Below, one piece after another: positions 22,299 to 36,500 of a stretch of DNA of 64,000 bases. A program made the translations under genes and the position numbers. The stretch's first letter is position 1. Each line of letters begins with the position of its first letter. This stretch comes from Nyssa sinensis (Eukaryota; Streptophyta; Magnoliopsida; Cornales; Nyssaceae), in contig CM018035.1 in assembly GCA_008638375.1 (NCBI GenBank), positions 1,787,501 to 1,851,500 on the forward strand. The letters are read 5' to 3'. A model generated the notes under the pieces. The model searched no databases. It saw only the letters and a program-made list of their open reading frames with translations, and had not been told where the DNA came from.

Positions 22299-25200
22299 AC
22301 CGGTCTGCAAGCAGAGTTCCGACTTCTATTTCTATTTCCACGAAATAGTTTTCACTGCTTCCGGTCCTAAGTAGGTAATGACACATATATCCATATTGGG
22401 TGTCATGGATAAATTATTCTCGGTTAATTATATTTTAGTATTACGAAAATTTGTTCCAAATTTAAATAAGATTTTTAATTATTAATTATAATAATTCGGT
22501 TCTTTAATTTTCAATTTTAATTTAATTGAAGTCAATTGTAAACAATCGTCCCAAATTAATTATATTTTAATACTCTATAATTTTATGTGAGTTTCAAAAT
22601 AATACATTATAATTATATACGAGTTTCAAATAAAACTCTATAATTTTATATAGATTTCAAATAAGAATCTATAATTTTAATGCGTAAACAATTGCCGTTA
22701 AGAATTTGGAATGACCGTTTGCACTTGGTCTCGATTGAAATAAAATTAAAATTTAAGGAACTGAATTATTATTATTAATAATTGAATACCTTATTTGAAA
22801 TCAGAACAAAACACCATGGTAATAAATTATGATTAATCCATTATTCTATAAGCCCGTCATTTAATATGGTACAACGGTGTTCATAATTTTACTATTTTGT
22901 GAGGTTTATCGTAAAATTAACATTATATAAGTCATCACACAAGTGTCATGGACACATGAAAGACTCAGTTCAACTGTTCCCTGTTTGGTTTCGCCCCTTA
23001 CTTGAAAGATCGAAAATCAAGTTATTTATAATATATTGAACCGGTTTTATTCTTTGAGTAGTGTTATATGTCTCATATTTTTATACTAGAATTTATATCA
23101 AACAATGTAACAAAAAATTATTGGTAACATATTTACAATATGTCTACAATATCACCAATTATTTAATACAGTGTTATATGAAATTCAAGATTTAGTACCA
23201 AAATTTAAAACAAAGTGAATTATCATTAATATTTAATCCCTAAAAATAGAGGTAAAAATTGGTAATTATAAGCAATGACGGAACAGGGAAAAAAAATTGG
23301 TGAGGGATAAAAAAATTAGTGAAAAAATCTTGAGTTAGACCAAAATTTTGGAGTGAAAAATGAGAGATAATAGGGTTCTTAAAAATTTTGGAAAGTGCCA
23401 AAATCTTAGATGAGAAATGAGAGAAATTGTGAGATTTCATGAGTAAAGATTAGGTTAGGCTAAAATTTCGGAATATGCTAAACTTGAAAAAGATCAAGAT
23501 TTTATACGTATAAAATATTTTTTTTTTCTAAAATATGGAATGAGTTATAATCCGATACAATCTACCTATAAGAAAAAAAAATCTATTTATTGATTAAAAA
23601 AATAGGGTTGAAGTTTGAAAATAGTGTCTTTGTATAAATAATGTTAAAAGTTAAACGTATCTCTAATTTAATTTAATTTTATTGATATTTTGCATTTGTG
23701 AAATTGGCATTGAGTGATGTCAAATGGCCTCATATACAATGCAATCTTGTCATGATCCATGAATGTAAGTTCGGAGCTGTTCTTCCACGTCCAAGTTTGG
23801 CCGTCAGCTAAATCAACCGCCCTTTATCCCATCAAAATATTCCAATAGTCAAAAGGGCTCAATGGTACAAAAATAGAAATATGCAAAATTATTGTTTGAA
23901 TTTGGTCCATTGACCAGATTAATAATCATCTATCATCTATCATGTGACAAAGATTAAGTTGTCACCTTCAGGATTGTAGCACAATTGACTAAAAGGCAGT
24001 GACATAAATTTAAAAATTGTTCATTCAAAGTTTTGTACTTCTCGTGCTTTATTGGTACACGATATGTAAATTCGTTTCGTGTATTTTTAAATGAAATTAG
24101 TCTGAATTAAAGACTTAAGATACTCCCATGTGAAAGAAAAAAAAAAAAAAGAATAAGAATTAGTTGTCTGATTTTTTATTTTTGGTTCCAATTAACAGAT
24201 TTCATTCATAAATTTAGTTAATAAACACAATTTACTCAAAAATTAGTCATAGAAATATTATGACCAAAGCAAAATTGAACCTATTAGAGGTGAATCTGTG
24301 TTTTAATCCTTTCTAACCCGTTTGGTGGGGCTCCTTCCCTCGCTTATCACATTTTGAGGGGAAAAAATTGCAAAAGTCATATTTAAGAAACACTTTAAAT
24401 TAAATTTTAATAAACACTCAATAATTTAAATCGATCCTAAACAATACGTGACAGATAAAGGGGGGGGGCTAGGGGTGGCCACGACCATTCCAAAATTTTA
24501 GAAATTTGATATTATATCCTTATTTTATATATAAAATAATTAATAATTCTCCCTCAAAATTTTTCAATTTTTTATAAATAACATCTTGAAATTTTTATTT
24601 TTATTTTTTGCTCTTCTTTGTTAATAGTCTAGATTGGCACAGTCAAGAATTATTCTTTAAAATATGATATTGTTTTGAGTCACCAGTCAAAGAGAGTGTG
24701 TGTATATTTTCAAACCACATTTCAAAATCGTAGACAAATTATATAGTTTTGGGAAGTTCTGATAACCACTAATTAAAATTTGGGAAAACATAATATCTAT
24801 GAATGTTCTTCGAAATTGACTTTCTTATCTATATGTTTGTGCCCGAAACTATTCAAACAATAGCAAATCTCTTCTTTTTTTTCAAATTTTATTTTGTCCG
24901 AGATCGGAAAATCACAAATTATTGACTAGGAAAGTTGGCAGTATAATATCTCATTTTATTGAGGTAAAATCCAAAATTTTCTTTTACCACACTTAATAAA
25001 ATGAGACATTATACTATTTTTTTAAAAAATTTCTCTTTTGTACTTCTACCATTTATGCTATGAGAATTTTTTTAAAAGAAAAATTGAATTACAATTATAA
25101 AAAAACTGCATATGATTTGTGACCGTCTATGATGTAAAATGACTATTCTTGTAAAGAAATAGTAGATCCTAAAGCAAAATCAGATCGTTGTAGTATTAAC

Positions 25201-26679
25201 ATGTTTTTTAACAAAAATACTGATTTAGTCTCTAATTTATCGGTCATTACTCAAAGAAATTATTATATGATCTGAAATCAATTATTCTGGACAATCATAA
25301 ATTGTTGTGTGTAAAATGTTAGATTTTAAAAAACAAAAAGTGATTTTTGTATTGTTGGAAAAAATGGTTTAGAGCATGAGTTTTTAGTAAATTTTGAACT
25401 AAAATAAAAGTGAGTCCGACGTATTATTTAAGGTGAGTTTACATGGAAATATGTTCTTCTGCATAAGGTGATTAAGAATTTATAAAAATCATTAAGGAGT
25501 GAATGAAAAATTGACTTCAAATATTACTACTTAAAAATGGTAACAAAGCTTGAAACTCGTGAAAATCTTGTGTCTCACATAAGTTTTGTTGATGGGAGAA
25601 AACTCAGCCCATGATGATTTATATTTTTTTGAAAAAAATTTATTTATATAAATTATATTTTCAAAATGTTACGTTTTTCAATTTTGATTGAATAGTAACC
25701 ATGAATAAATGTGTCTTTCTGAATTGGTATGTTCATTCAAAGAACAGTTATGTCCCTTCGAATTTATGTGTCTGTTCACCAAATGATGCATTTGCTCAAA
25801 CTAAAATATTATATATGTTCGCATGAACATATGCTTCCTTTATGTTCTTGTCTATTTGAACAGACACAAAAAATTCTATAAATCAGTTTGCTCTTATTGC
25901 ATATGGACAATTCAATTCTAGAGAGTCGGTTATCAAAAAAAAAAAAAAAAATCAATTCTAAAGAATCATTTATATATATGTTCAATCTGTATCCATAGAG
26001 TAGAAAGAGAATGAAAACATTGCATTGATTTGTTGTGCACATAGATTGAAGTGTTATATCATGGATTGAAGTGCTACATCAGTGTGCGCTACTATTTGAT
26101 CTTGAGACAATTGCTTTACAACTCGAAGCATATGGGTAAAAGCAAATATTATCTTAAAAACATAACATCAAACGCTAGTCTTAATCAAACGTTTTATATA
26201 TTGATACTGCAAAATTACTGTAAGTAAAATCTGCTTCTATTTTATAATTTATAATTTTGCTTTTAAGTTAGAACAAAATTTGTTTCTGTTTTATAAACTT
26301 AATTCATAAAACCACTGTTCATTTCAGTATTTCTGTTTTTGTAAATTCTAATTTATAAATACATATTTTGTTTCGAAAAAAACAGTTTCTATTTCAAGTG
26401 TAATTGAGATACTGTGAAATAAAATTGTTATTATATACCAACATATATATAAAAGTTATAACAATTCATAAATAACCGAAATTATTGACGAGTCAATAAT
26501 ATGTATCATGCAATAATTTCTCCCCCAACTCCTAAAATATTATTCAGTCTCACTCTAATCTTTACGAGTTAATGAGAGTGGAAGTATCTCAACTCTGATT
26601 CTAATTATATTCATGCATACTTATATATATATATATATATATATATAAACAAACACACGCATTTAATCTTTTATTGATC
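22299..26679. other. AT-rich intergenic region, no gene seen
   Basis: Contains many A/T homopolymers, a run of nine G at 24461 followed by CTAGGGGTGGCCAC (a phrase common in decayed plant transposons), and a (TA)n run at 26624-26647. No protein-like frame or spliced exon could be supported. Confidence 0.4.
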
Positions 26680-28608
26680 TTAACGCCAATTCATTTTGGG
26701 ATCAAGAAGAGACGCCATTGATTGAAGATTTGAGTCCTGCAGCATTTCTTCAAGAGAAGAAGTGGGTTTGATTGGAATTCGAAGAAAAGTAGCTTGTGCC
26801 ATTTGTGTTAGCATTAGAATCGCCTTTAACTTCACCATCATCGTTTTCAAACAGTAGCCCAAAATCGGAGTTTAGCAAATCAGATAGGAATTTCTCATCC
26901 ATTTCAAAATCCATCATGAAATCAGATGGGTTATAGAGTCCGGAACTGAATTGTGGAATTCCATCAGGAGGCTCTGGTCCCAACTCTATCTCATCAACAA
27001 TGTCCTTCTTCTTCATTGTGGAGGGCCCTGCCACTGGCTGTGTGTCGCGTTGCAGAGCTTTTTCTGAGTCTGGACTGGTGACATCATTATCACATGATTC
27101 TGGGGTTGGTGAAGGTAGCTGTTTGTTTGTGGTGTTTTGCTTTTCTTTGGATGGATTTGAAGTCGAGATAGGGTAACCTTGTACCTTTTTTCCCAATTTG
27201 GTCTTACAGTAGTTCTTGATTTCATTGTCTGTTCGCCCTGGAAGTCTCCCAGCTATCAGAGACCACCTGCAAACACACATACAATACAATCAACATCATG
27301 TTTGTACCTTCTGTACAAAATGAATAGTTCCCTTCTATTATAAAAAAAAATACAATCATTTTAATCGGTATTATTTATTTTAGTGGAGTAATTTATGAGT
27401 AAATTGAATGTTTGGATCAAGTTTATGAGCCTAATCAATTAAAGTGTGTCAATTGGATAGAAAAATCTTTTTTGTCTTCTCACTATTAGACAAGTCATTT
27501 ACATGATTGAGTGTGATCAGTTGAATTTATAGATCAAGTTTACACAAAAAAATTTCATTTTAATGTCTCAACGTAATGGATTTGGGACCAATATTCCATC
27601 CAAGATGACAAACTACTCTTTTTTTACATACATAACTCAAATTTGAGACTCAATACATGTGAACACACACATCTAGATAGAATTCTTTTATTTTCTATCG
27701 TTGTACTTGAAAAAAAAAATGTAATAAACTTATTATAAGAATTGACAAACTCAATGATATCATGACTAAATTTTAATATTTTGTTGTACTCACGTAACTC
27801 TTATATAAATATTTAAATTTAAGCGAGATCATAACACCTTTTCACTAAAATTTCTCTCTGTCAGAGCTAACTTTATTTTGTTACTACAACTTACGACCAT
27901 TTGGGAGCGCTGAGAATAGAAAATATGGCCCACCCCTGCGATTTCTAGGCAGAATAAAGAGAAACCAGGCTACTTTTTGTTACTTTTTCCCTCAATTTTT
28001 TTCGACGTATGTAAATACATGATGTGTTATGTACCAAAATTTATATTTAAAAAAATTGAGAAAATAGTATAATGAAAGTGATCCAAATCGTAATCGAAAT
28101 AAAAAGCAACGGCGTGCCCGGCGCCGCGATTTACTGGAGAAAATGCGTGGCGAAACATGCACATCTGTTCAAAGACCTGTTTCCCAAGAGCTTGTGAAGC
28201 CTGATTATGAGGTCCTCTTCATCAGGAGTTATGTTCCCTCTCTTAATATCAGGTCTTAGGTAATTTAACCAACGAAGTCTGCAACTCTTTCCACATCGTT
28301 TTAGACCTGCATGAGCCATTAAAAGAAGTTTTTTTTTTCTTTAATGGAATAAACATGCAAAACCCAAATAGCTATCACAATCCAAATTTTCTTCACTCAA
28401 AATTTCTACCCATAAGAAATAATACTCTTTAGTGATTGAATGATAAGGCTATATATATATATATATATATCTCACCTGCTCTTTTGGGAAGGTTTCTCCA
28501 TTTTCCTTCACCGTGGATTTTAATGTAGTCTGTAAGAATCTGGTCTTCCACAGTAGTCCATGCCCCTCTGATCAATCCTTCCTTAGAACAACAAGGTCTT
28601 CTACCCAT
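26680..28608 (-). CDS. TT2-like R2R3-MYB with altered R3 helix (MYB2 of the cluster)
   Basis: R2R3-MYB of the TT2/subgroup 5 type, the class that activates proanthocyanidin genes together with a bHLH and a WD40 protein. Exons: 28608-28476, 28306-28177 and 27266-26750; introns of 169 and 910 bp. It starts [17 protein letters not shown], typical of the class, and R3 has the full bHLH motif ([20 protein letters not shown]). Residues 108-109 read CK (codons 27208-27203) where the family has WN, so the third R3 tryptophan and the base-contacting asparagine are both replaced. As read, the protein has 259 residues and stops at 26750. An adjacent frame continues with [20 protein letters not shown] and ends PKMNWR at 26680, resembling the C-terminal block of these proteins. 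One extra T near 26764-26769 would explain this. The DNA-binding changes may make it weak or dominant negative. Confidence 0.9.
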
Positions 28609-28619
28609 CTTAAAACAGT

Positions 28620-28621
<2 letters not shown>

Positions 28622-28655
<34 letters not shown>
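28622..28655 (-). repeat. GA/CT run in the MYB2 leader
   Basis: A (GA)n run on the plus strand, hence CT on the coding strand, lies 14 bp before the MYB2 ATG. This mirrors the CT-rich leader of MYB1. Confidence 0.8.
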
Positions 28656-28657
<2 letters not shown>

Positions 28658-29566
28658 TTTGAGTGTGTTATTTTGTAGGGTTATAAGGTCGCCTCTTATC
28701 TCAACAACGTGCTAAATCAAACAAGTGGAAAAGGAATCTTGGCCCACATGTGCATTCACTGTGATAATATAATGATGGTGGTGCGCATATCACTTGACTT
28801 CCATCTTTGAATGTGGATGAAAATAAAAATCACATATTCTTTATTTTTGTGTTGATAATTTTTTTTAAAAAAGGATAAATGTTTGTATTTGTTATATTTA
28901 GTGGAGTCAAGCGAGTATATTTAGTGTACTATTAAAGACTTAAGGAACGTCATATGAGTCTATTTATTTATTTTAGTATGTATAGATTCGTCTCGAGTGG
29001 AGATATGATTAGAATTCTTATGTATCTTAAATTTATATTGAATGCAACTGGAATAAATTTTTTAATATTTTTATTTTTATATTTTTTATAGTCCTCTATT
29101 AAAAAGGACAATTTTTTTAAAAAATATTTTTTGCACCTATTGGACCTAGTATTATTTAATCAATTTATTGTAACAAAAATCCAACCCATATCATCCAATC
29201 GAATTTGTTGAGTAAGTAAACTAAAATATCCTAGTATTAATAACATAAATTTTAATATTTATTGATTAATTCAAAGTAGTGTGTCCGCCACGTGTGAGAG
29301 TTTTACCTTAATTTCTAAGTTGTTTTTCTTTTTTATATTAGATAATTTAGATTTGAATATAAGCTAAATTGGATAAGAAAATTGACATTAATACTATTGA
29401 GACTTAATTTAATTTTGTTCGATTTTTTTACAAAACAAGTGGCAAACCAGTAGGTTAACTGTTGAAATAAGTATTGAGTGCTCACTAGTAAGCTAACTTT
29501 CTCAAACGCTCTTGAAAGTTAGGTGAGAATAGGATGTTATAGAATGCTCCTAATGGATTTTCTCAC

Positions 29567-29626
<60 letters not shown>

Positions 29627-30240
29627 CAGAGACGTGGGAACGTTTGGTCATTCACAAAAACTTTGGTAAGGGGATTGCTGTAATTGAGAAAGTATGCCAA
29701 TGTGCAATGAATTAGAAAAATTATACGAAAATTAATAAGCAGCAGTGATGACCCGGTGAGTGGTGACTATCATCTTCAAACTGCTTACTGTTACAATGGC
29801 TGCTACAACCACTCCACCGTTTCACTTTTATACAAGGGACAAGTGAGAGTAATCGTTAGTGTCAGAGAGCATTGCTTCTAGCCTATCAATACTAGACACA
29901 TTCGTTCAATTTATTACTCACATGCATCAATAATTATTAGTACGAATATAATGTATTTAAATAAATAAATAATATTTATTAATTTAAGTGTAATATATCA
30001 GACTAAATGAATAATAATAAAAATTATAAAATTCTTAAAATAAAAATTTTAAATTAAAAAATTAATAACACATTTTTTTATCTAAAAAATTTAATATAAA
30101 AAAATTTAATTATTAATTTCTATTTTAATACCCATGAATACTGGCATCTTCATTTAGAAGATTGAGATGGTGAATTGCATTGCAGCTCGACTTTGCGATT
30201 TGGAGGATTTTATGCTATGCCAAACTAGTCTTTAAGCAGA

Positions 30241-30280
<40 letters not shown>

Positions 30281-30407
30281 AAATTAAGGTTTTTTTTCTT
30301 AAAATAAAAAAGAAAATTTGGTAGGCAACTCTTCTTTTTTAAAAAAATTAAATTTTTAAAAATTTGGGGAAAGGGCTATCACTTCCTAGCCCCCAGCCAC
30401 TTATAGG
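28656..30407. other. Intergenic region upstream of MYB2
   Basis: AT-rich sequence with a compound microsatellite at 29568-29634 (TA, then GA, then GAGACA units) and a 38-bp (TA)n at 30241-30278. No gene was seen. Confidence 0.45.
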
Positions 30408-30710
30408 GCTATAAATAAGTCTAGTTGAACTAAGCAGTGAATTGTTTGAATTTGACTTCCTAAAATAAACGAGTTTTAAATTATGTTCAAACTCGTCTTA
30501 TTAATTTTTTGAGCCGATCTCGAATAAATTTTTAATCAAGTCGATTGCAAGTTAAGCTCGAGCAATTTAATTTTTTATATAGTATTAAATTACTGTTAAC
30601 TTAACGAGTCAAATTTGAGTCAGGATGAATAAATTAAATTAACGAACCTCAAAATATGTTTAAAATTAACTTATTTATTTTGCAAGCTCAACTTATTTAA
30701 CAACCTACCC
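30408..30710. mobile_element. Foldback/MITE-like repeat, copy 2
   Basis: It repeats, in order, the phrases of 10275-10585: TTATTAATTTTTTGAGCC, GAATAAATTTTTAATC, TTAACTTAACGAGTC and CTCAAAATATGTTTAAAATT. Its outer ends are less well defined than those of copy 1. Confidence 0.45.
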
Positions 30711-32480
30711 ACATGGCTCTGTCACTTGGTTTGTGTATGCGTGATGTTTATAAAGTACAAAAGTTACACTAATCTTTCTCAAATCATATAATAACAACAG
30801 TCTCGTTTTAGTTTAGAAGAGTTTTGTTCTAGTTGAAGATGATTGTTGTATTAATTTTTCTTTTCTCTTTTTCCTTAATTTAGTGTTGGCATATAATCGC
30901 TTCGATCTATCGTTTAGTGTTAATTTAGTTTGGATGAAGCTTAAAAATTTTGATATTTTTTACATTTATTTGTTCTTATTAATATTTTCTTCGTATATCT
31001 TGTATTTTTTATATAATCACATGAGAAAGTTAGTTGTGGTTTATTTTTGGGTACTTCAATTCCTTCACATCGTTTTGTCTTTAACGTCATTCAACATTCA
31101 AACTCTGACATTTCTAACATTAGGTGGTGATTTCATTCTCAGTCAAAGAGTCGACACTTCAATAATTTGTTGAAATTGTGCTTTTTCTAATTCAATTTAA
31201 TACTTTTCAACTATAATCTTTGGACTCACATTCTCAAGTGGGGACCTTTTCACCACTCTTGAACCGAGGGAACTGGAAAAAACCAAAAGACAGAGAAAAA
31301 AAGAGATAGAAGTTATTTGGTGTTTGATTTAAAATTATAAAAGAAAAATAAATGGGATGGAGGAAGAGGGGAGAGTTTCTTAATTTTTATTTTATTTAAT
31401 TTACTGTTCTTTCAAAAGTGAATGAAAATGAAAGAAAATGAGAGAGCATTTGTCATATTTGTTTGACGGGATAAGATGATAGGATATAATAAGTGATATT
31501 CTATTTTATGTTTAGACATTTATTTAGGATCATGAGATTAGTTATAATCATATTCCATGGTAGGATTATTTTTATCCCATACTCAATGGGATAAAAAGTA
31601 AAATAAAAAATATCCTCAATCATTCTTTTATGACAAGAAAAAGAAAGAAAAGTTAAAAGATTACTTCCAACAACCACTACTGATATCAATTATATATATT
31701 TTAATAACATATTATCATTATTGCTTATGACAATTTTGGGCTCTTAAATAGATTTAAAATGTGCTGATTTTTCTTCTTCTTACACCAAGTGGTAATCATT
31801 TTTATTAATGTTTATACCAATAAATTATTAACTTTGTTGAATCTTCTCTTATTTATATGTATCTCTTTATTTTTTTAATTTTTTTTATTGAAACTTTTAA
31901 GCATTTATTTTGAAAAAATATATTTTAAGAATTTGATTTTTCTAAGATCTTAGAAAAATATTATTGAGAATCCAAATTTAATATCTCATAAAACTTTATT
32001 ATTTTTATTAATAATTGTAATGATCTAAGTATAGAATTAAAACATAACAGCATATCCAGACATGTTTCAAATACTAGAGTAGGATATCTAATATTGCGTC
32101 GAATTTTATTTCCTATCTAATCCGAACATATCTTATTCGATCTGACCTTTTAATTTGGTCGTCTAAACGAGGGTTAATGAATTTTTTATAATATTAATTC
32201 TAACTTTAAGATTATAAATAAAAAAATGCACCTCTATCCCTCGATATAATAGTTAAAAAGTATATAATCATTTTCTTTATTTTCTTTGTTTTGTTGTTAT
32301 CAAATAAGATGAGAAAATTACACTCTCATTTTTCTCATTTGTTATTCAAGCAAAAATGAAAAATTACACTCGCCTCTCCCCTTCTTTACTCATAACTAAT
32401 GTTATCATCTCCTCTTCTTCTCTTTTTATTTATCCAAGTATAGTTTTGAGATTCAATGCTACAAAAAAAAAAAAATTCCA

Positions 32481-32517
<37 letters not shown>

Positions 32518-34663
32518 CTCATAATTGTCACAATGGTATTTAAGCTACAAATCAGCAACAACTAGCTTAGCATATGTAATTAAGTATTATTTATTTAATT
32601 AGACTCTCAACTTAAATATTGGGGGCTCAATTCTAAATCCCAACTGCGTGCAACTGCTAAATTCATATTTGAGTTCTTGAATTCATTTAGCCAAGCTTAA
32701 AATGAAAGGTTTAGGACCATGCAATTTAACTTGGTAATTAATCTCAAGTATATAAACTATGTTAGAAAATCAGTTGATCCAAAAGTTTAACTTGATAAAA
32801 GACTAGGTTCAACAATGAATATCAAGTTAGCATTCTTCATACGTGCAATCTCATCTTGTATGAAGAGAGTAGAGAGTACACAAAGAGATGACACATTAGG
32901 TATGCCGAATGAATAGAATAATATACGGCAGATATAATACCTTTCAAAATCATTTCTATTTGCTTTAAAATTAGTATCAAATTTGAAGCTACCTCAAATT
33001 AGTTATTTTTTATAATTTTTTTATTCTCCAGTAGGATTAGGATTATCTCTTTTTTATAAATAGTGTTATAAAGAGACAATTACTTTAATTTATTCTTCGT
33101 CGTTAATAGAATTCTAGTTTCCTTTTTAAAAACTTTCCTCTTATTTACGGGTGGGTTTTAGATTTTGAATATTAATGTGTCTGTATCTATTATTCACATT
33201 TTGTGGTATATTGCGAAGGGAAAAAAATTAAAAATTAATCTAAGAATTACTCACATACTTTTATTCCCAAGTACACTTTTTAAACCCGTTACTCAACAAA
33301 ATGTAAGCTAATTTTTAATGATTTTATTTTATCAATCTTCATCATGAAAAGTATTTATATTTATTAAAGATATGGGTTCATCTTCTTCTAACAATTGAAT
33401 GATTTGCAAGCACATGAGAATTTCCTCTTTCAAATAGAAAACTTTTTTTCTTTGCGAGAGAAGGGTTTTCCTTCTCTAATTTTGGTCATTTGAGTTTTAC
33501 TATTAAATTTGGGTTAGGTCGGGTCGGGTTGGATTGAATTAGATAGAAATAAATACTCATTTAAATATTGATGTTGAAATGACCTTAAAGTTGAGAGTCA
33601 TTGATGTAGACAGGAAATAATATAATAAAAGACAAATGCAAAAGGTGAGTCATGTGTGCTATGATAATAAAACATAGATTCATTCACAATTTACATTATT
33701 TTTATTTTCATTTTTGATACATTGATGAAGAAAAAAAAAACTAAATTTACATTATTTGCATGAAAAGTATTGTACTTCATTTTTATTATATCCTTTTGGA
33801 TTAAATTATCTTTGGTCAAATATATATTATTAATTTTGCAACGAATGAAAAATATATTTACGCTAAAAAATGTAACGTTTTGATTTTGAATTTTTTTGGT
33901 TATACATATGATTACACTAATATTTCATAGCTTTTATTTGTCAATTTTTTTCTTCAATATAATTTATATATTTATTGAACTTTTATTTGAACAAAAAAAA
34001 AGTGTCCAAATGACCAATTTTAATAAATCACTTTTTTATATTTATTTTTTATCGAGTAATTAAATTCACAATCTGTTACGTGTGCACTTATATAAATATC
34101 GTGTGATTATTTATTCTCAATTAAAAATAATAATATAAATAAATAAATATTGCACACGTGAAATATTATAGTTTACATATATACATGAGTTAAAAAAAAT
34201 TCTTTCAGCCTAATTTGGAGATTTAAAAAAAAATAAAAAATTAAACAACATACTAAGAGCCAAATGGACCAACACAAGTTGAAAGTGAACTCAGAATCAG
34301 CTTCTGTGACAGGGCAAACCCCAATATTAACCCAACTTAATTGATGTCAAAAGCCCCCCCCAAATCTGATTGTCCCCAAATCATATATAATTTGTTTCCA
34401 ACTATATCTAAAATGGAGACGGGATTTAGTTAGATGTGCGTAAATTGATTTAAAATATTCTTTGACTAATTAATCAAAAATTATTTTTTTTTTGTTCCAA
34501 TTTTTGGTACCGCATTTTACATTTTAAATGATCTGGTATTAAATTATTAATAATATTTTGAATATATTATAAATATTTTATCAATAATTTATTGTCACAT
34601 AGATGAAATTTTGGTGCAAAAAAGTTTTGGACATGTAGCATAACTGTTTATGTATTCTCCTTT
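30711..34663. other. AT-rich intergenic region
   Basis: Contains a 44-bp (TA)n near 32487 and many short homopolymers. One 96-codon frame at 30883-31173 is extremely F/L/Y-rich and looks like chance. No gene could be supported. Confidence 0.4.
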
Positions 34664-34688
34664 CTAATGGCAAGTCAATTTTTCAATT

Positions 34689-34874
34689 TTGAGTAATGCT
34701 ATGACTGACAGGCTGCACGCAAGACACAGAGAGAGAGAGAGAGAGGTGATTAGAGTTAGGGGTACTGCAGGCCAAGTTCTAGAAGGTATCGTGAAACAGC
34801 TGGAGGCAAAGGGAAAAACACATGGTACTTTATTGCTTCGTCTTGCTTTTATGGAAGCTTTATCAAATTTATGA
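34689..34874 (+). CDS. Possible gene fragment, unknown
   Basis: A 61-codon frame of more balanced composition than its surroundings. Its second half ([20 protein letters not shown], then [18 protein letters not shown]) could form two amphipathic helices. It follows a GA run and ends directly before a three-copy tandem repeat. No family is recognised and no splice context was found. It could be a captured exon piece or chance. Confidence 0.2.
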   Translation: MSNAMTDRLHARHREREREVIRVRGTAGQVLEGIVKQLEAKGKTHGTLLLRLAFMEALSNL

Positions 34875-34879
34875 ATTAG

Positions 34880-35360
34880 TTGTAGCATTAATATTGAACC
34901 ACTTTTGCAACACTGTCAAGTAAGAGATAAACAACAAATGGTCAAAATTCGAAAATAAGTATGATATTACTGTCCTATTTTTACTGTTTGTGTTTTGTGA
35001 ATTGTCAGTGTTTGAAATAATGAGAATTTAATGCGAGTGATTTGTAGTATTAATGTTGAACCATTACAATATAGTGAAGCATCTGTAAATAATAAATGAT
35101 CAGAATTTGAAAGTAAGCATAGTATTATTGTTCCATTTTTATCATCTGTATTTTGTGAATTGTCAGTGTTCGAAATAATGAGAATTTAATGCGAGTGATT
35201 TATAGCATTAATATTGAACCATTACAATACAGTGATGCATGTGTAAATAATAAATGATCAGAATTTGAAAGTAAGCATAGCATTACTGTTCCATTTTTAT
35301 CATCTGTATTTTGTGAATTGTCAGTGTTTGAAAGAATGAGAATTTTAGGCGAGTGATTGT
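34880..35360. repeat. About 160-bp tandem repeat, three copies
   Basis: The phrase TAGCATTAATATTGAACCA (with TAGTATTAATGTTGAACCA) recurs at 34883, 35045 and 35203. Each unit also holds TTTTGTGAATTGTCAGTGTT and AATGAGAATTTAATGCGAGTG. Copies 2 and 3 are the most alike, so the array grew recently. It is non-coding. Confidence 0.85.
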
Positions 35361-36427
35361 AGCTATGTAGGGATGATAATTTACCTTATTCCTAATGAGA
35401 TGGGTCTAGGAGAAGTTATATTTGTTTCGTTAGAGTTTGAGAGGAAGGCATCTCACTCCATCCCAACTCGATTATATAAAATAAAATAATAAAATAATTT
35501 TTGATCATATAATTAATGTTTATAATAATATTTTTTACTTACTCATTACAAATTTAGATAAACTTTATAAAATTATATGTTTAGAAAAGATAATTATATC
35601 ATTGTAATTATCTATTAACATGCGTGTTTCTTATTTTAACACATGTAATATTTTATTTGAAATATATTAATTACAAAATAAAATAAAATAAGTAACAAAA
35701 AATAAATAAGAATATCCACAGGACCCCCTATCACAAAATTTAAACAAGTTTTGGGAGAAAAAAAAATTCTCTGACAAAATTAGAGAAGGGTCTGTCCCAA
35801 AATACCCTTGTGGGAGAGAAAGAAAGAAAGAAAGAAATGGGAAAGTGAATGAAGTAAAAAATTATTTGATGGCATGGATGGAAATTTAAAAATTACTTGA
35901 AATTACTATTTAACCTTTAGTCTCATCTGGTTAAAAATAAATGGCATGGGTATTACACGAAATAATCCAAAGATTAGTCTAATGACTGTCCCCAAAAGCA
36001 GAAAGGTTGACTTGCTTCCCTGTTTATGAAATAATGTCATATCCCAAGGGGTTTTTTTAGGATGGATGGAAAAAAGTCAGAGATTTCGGCCTATGATATC
36101 ATACTTAGATTTGAATTTTTTGTCGGATGTTTAAATTTTAAGAGCGTTTTCAATCCTCAATCTTCATATTTGAAGATGGTTTAAAGTTTCTTTTTTTTAT
36201 GTATATCTTCAAATATGAAAAAAATTTAACACAAAAAACGTAAATTTCTTGGTTGAATCAGGTACGAGATTACTCATTCAAACAAGACAAAATCTTCTAA
36301 ACTCAAAACTATATTTTATTGATGTTAATCTGAATATATAATAATAGTCTAATACATCATAATTATAAGACTAAAGAGTATTAATATGAATAGAATATTA
36401 CTAATTCATTTACTAACTATATTAAAA

Positions 36428-36500
36428 AACTACTAATGCTATATTCTTATAAAACAAGAAACTACTAATGTTATATTCTTGTAAAACAAGAAACTACTAA
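36428..36500. repeat. 33-bp tandem repeat
   Basis: AAACTACTAATGTTATATTC followed by TTGTAAAACAAG occurs about 2.3 times with small changes. Confidence 0.6.

Noticed and set aside
30883..31173. A 96-codon open frame
   Set aside because: It is dominated by F, L, Y and S, as expected from AT-rich sequence, and has no splice or domain context.
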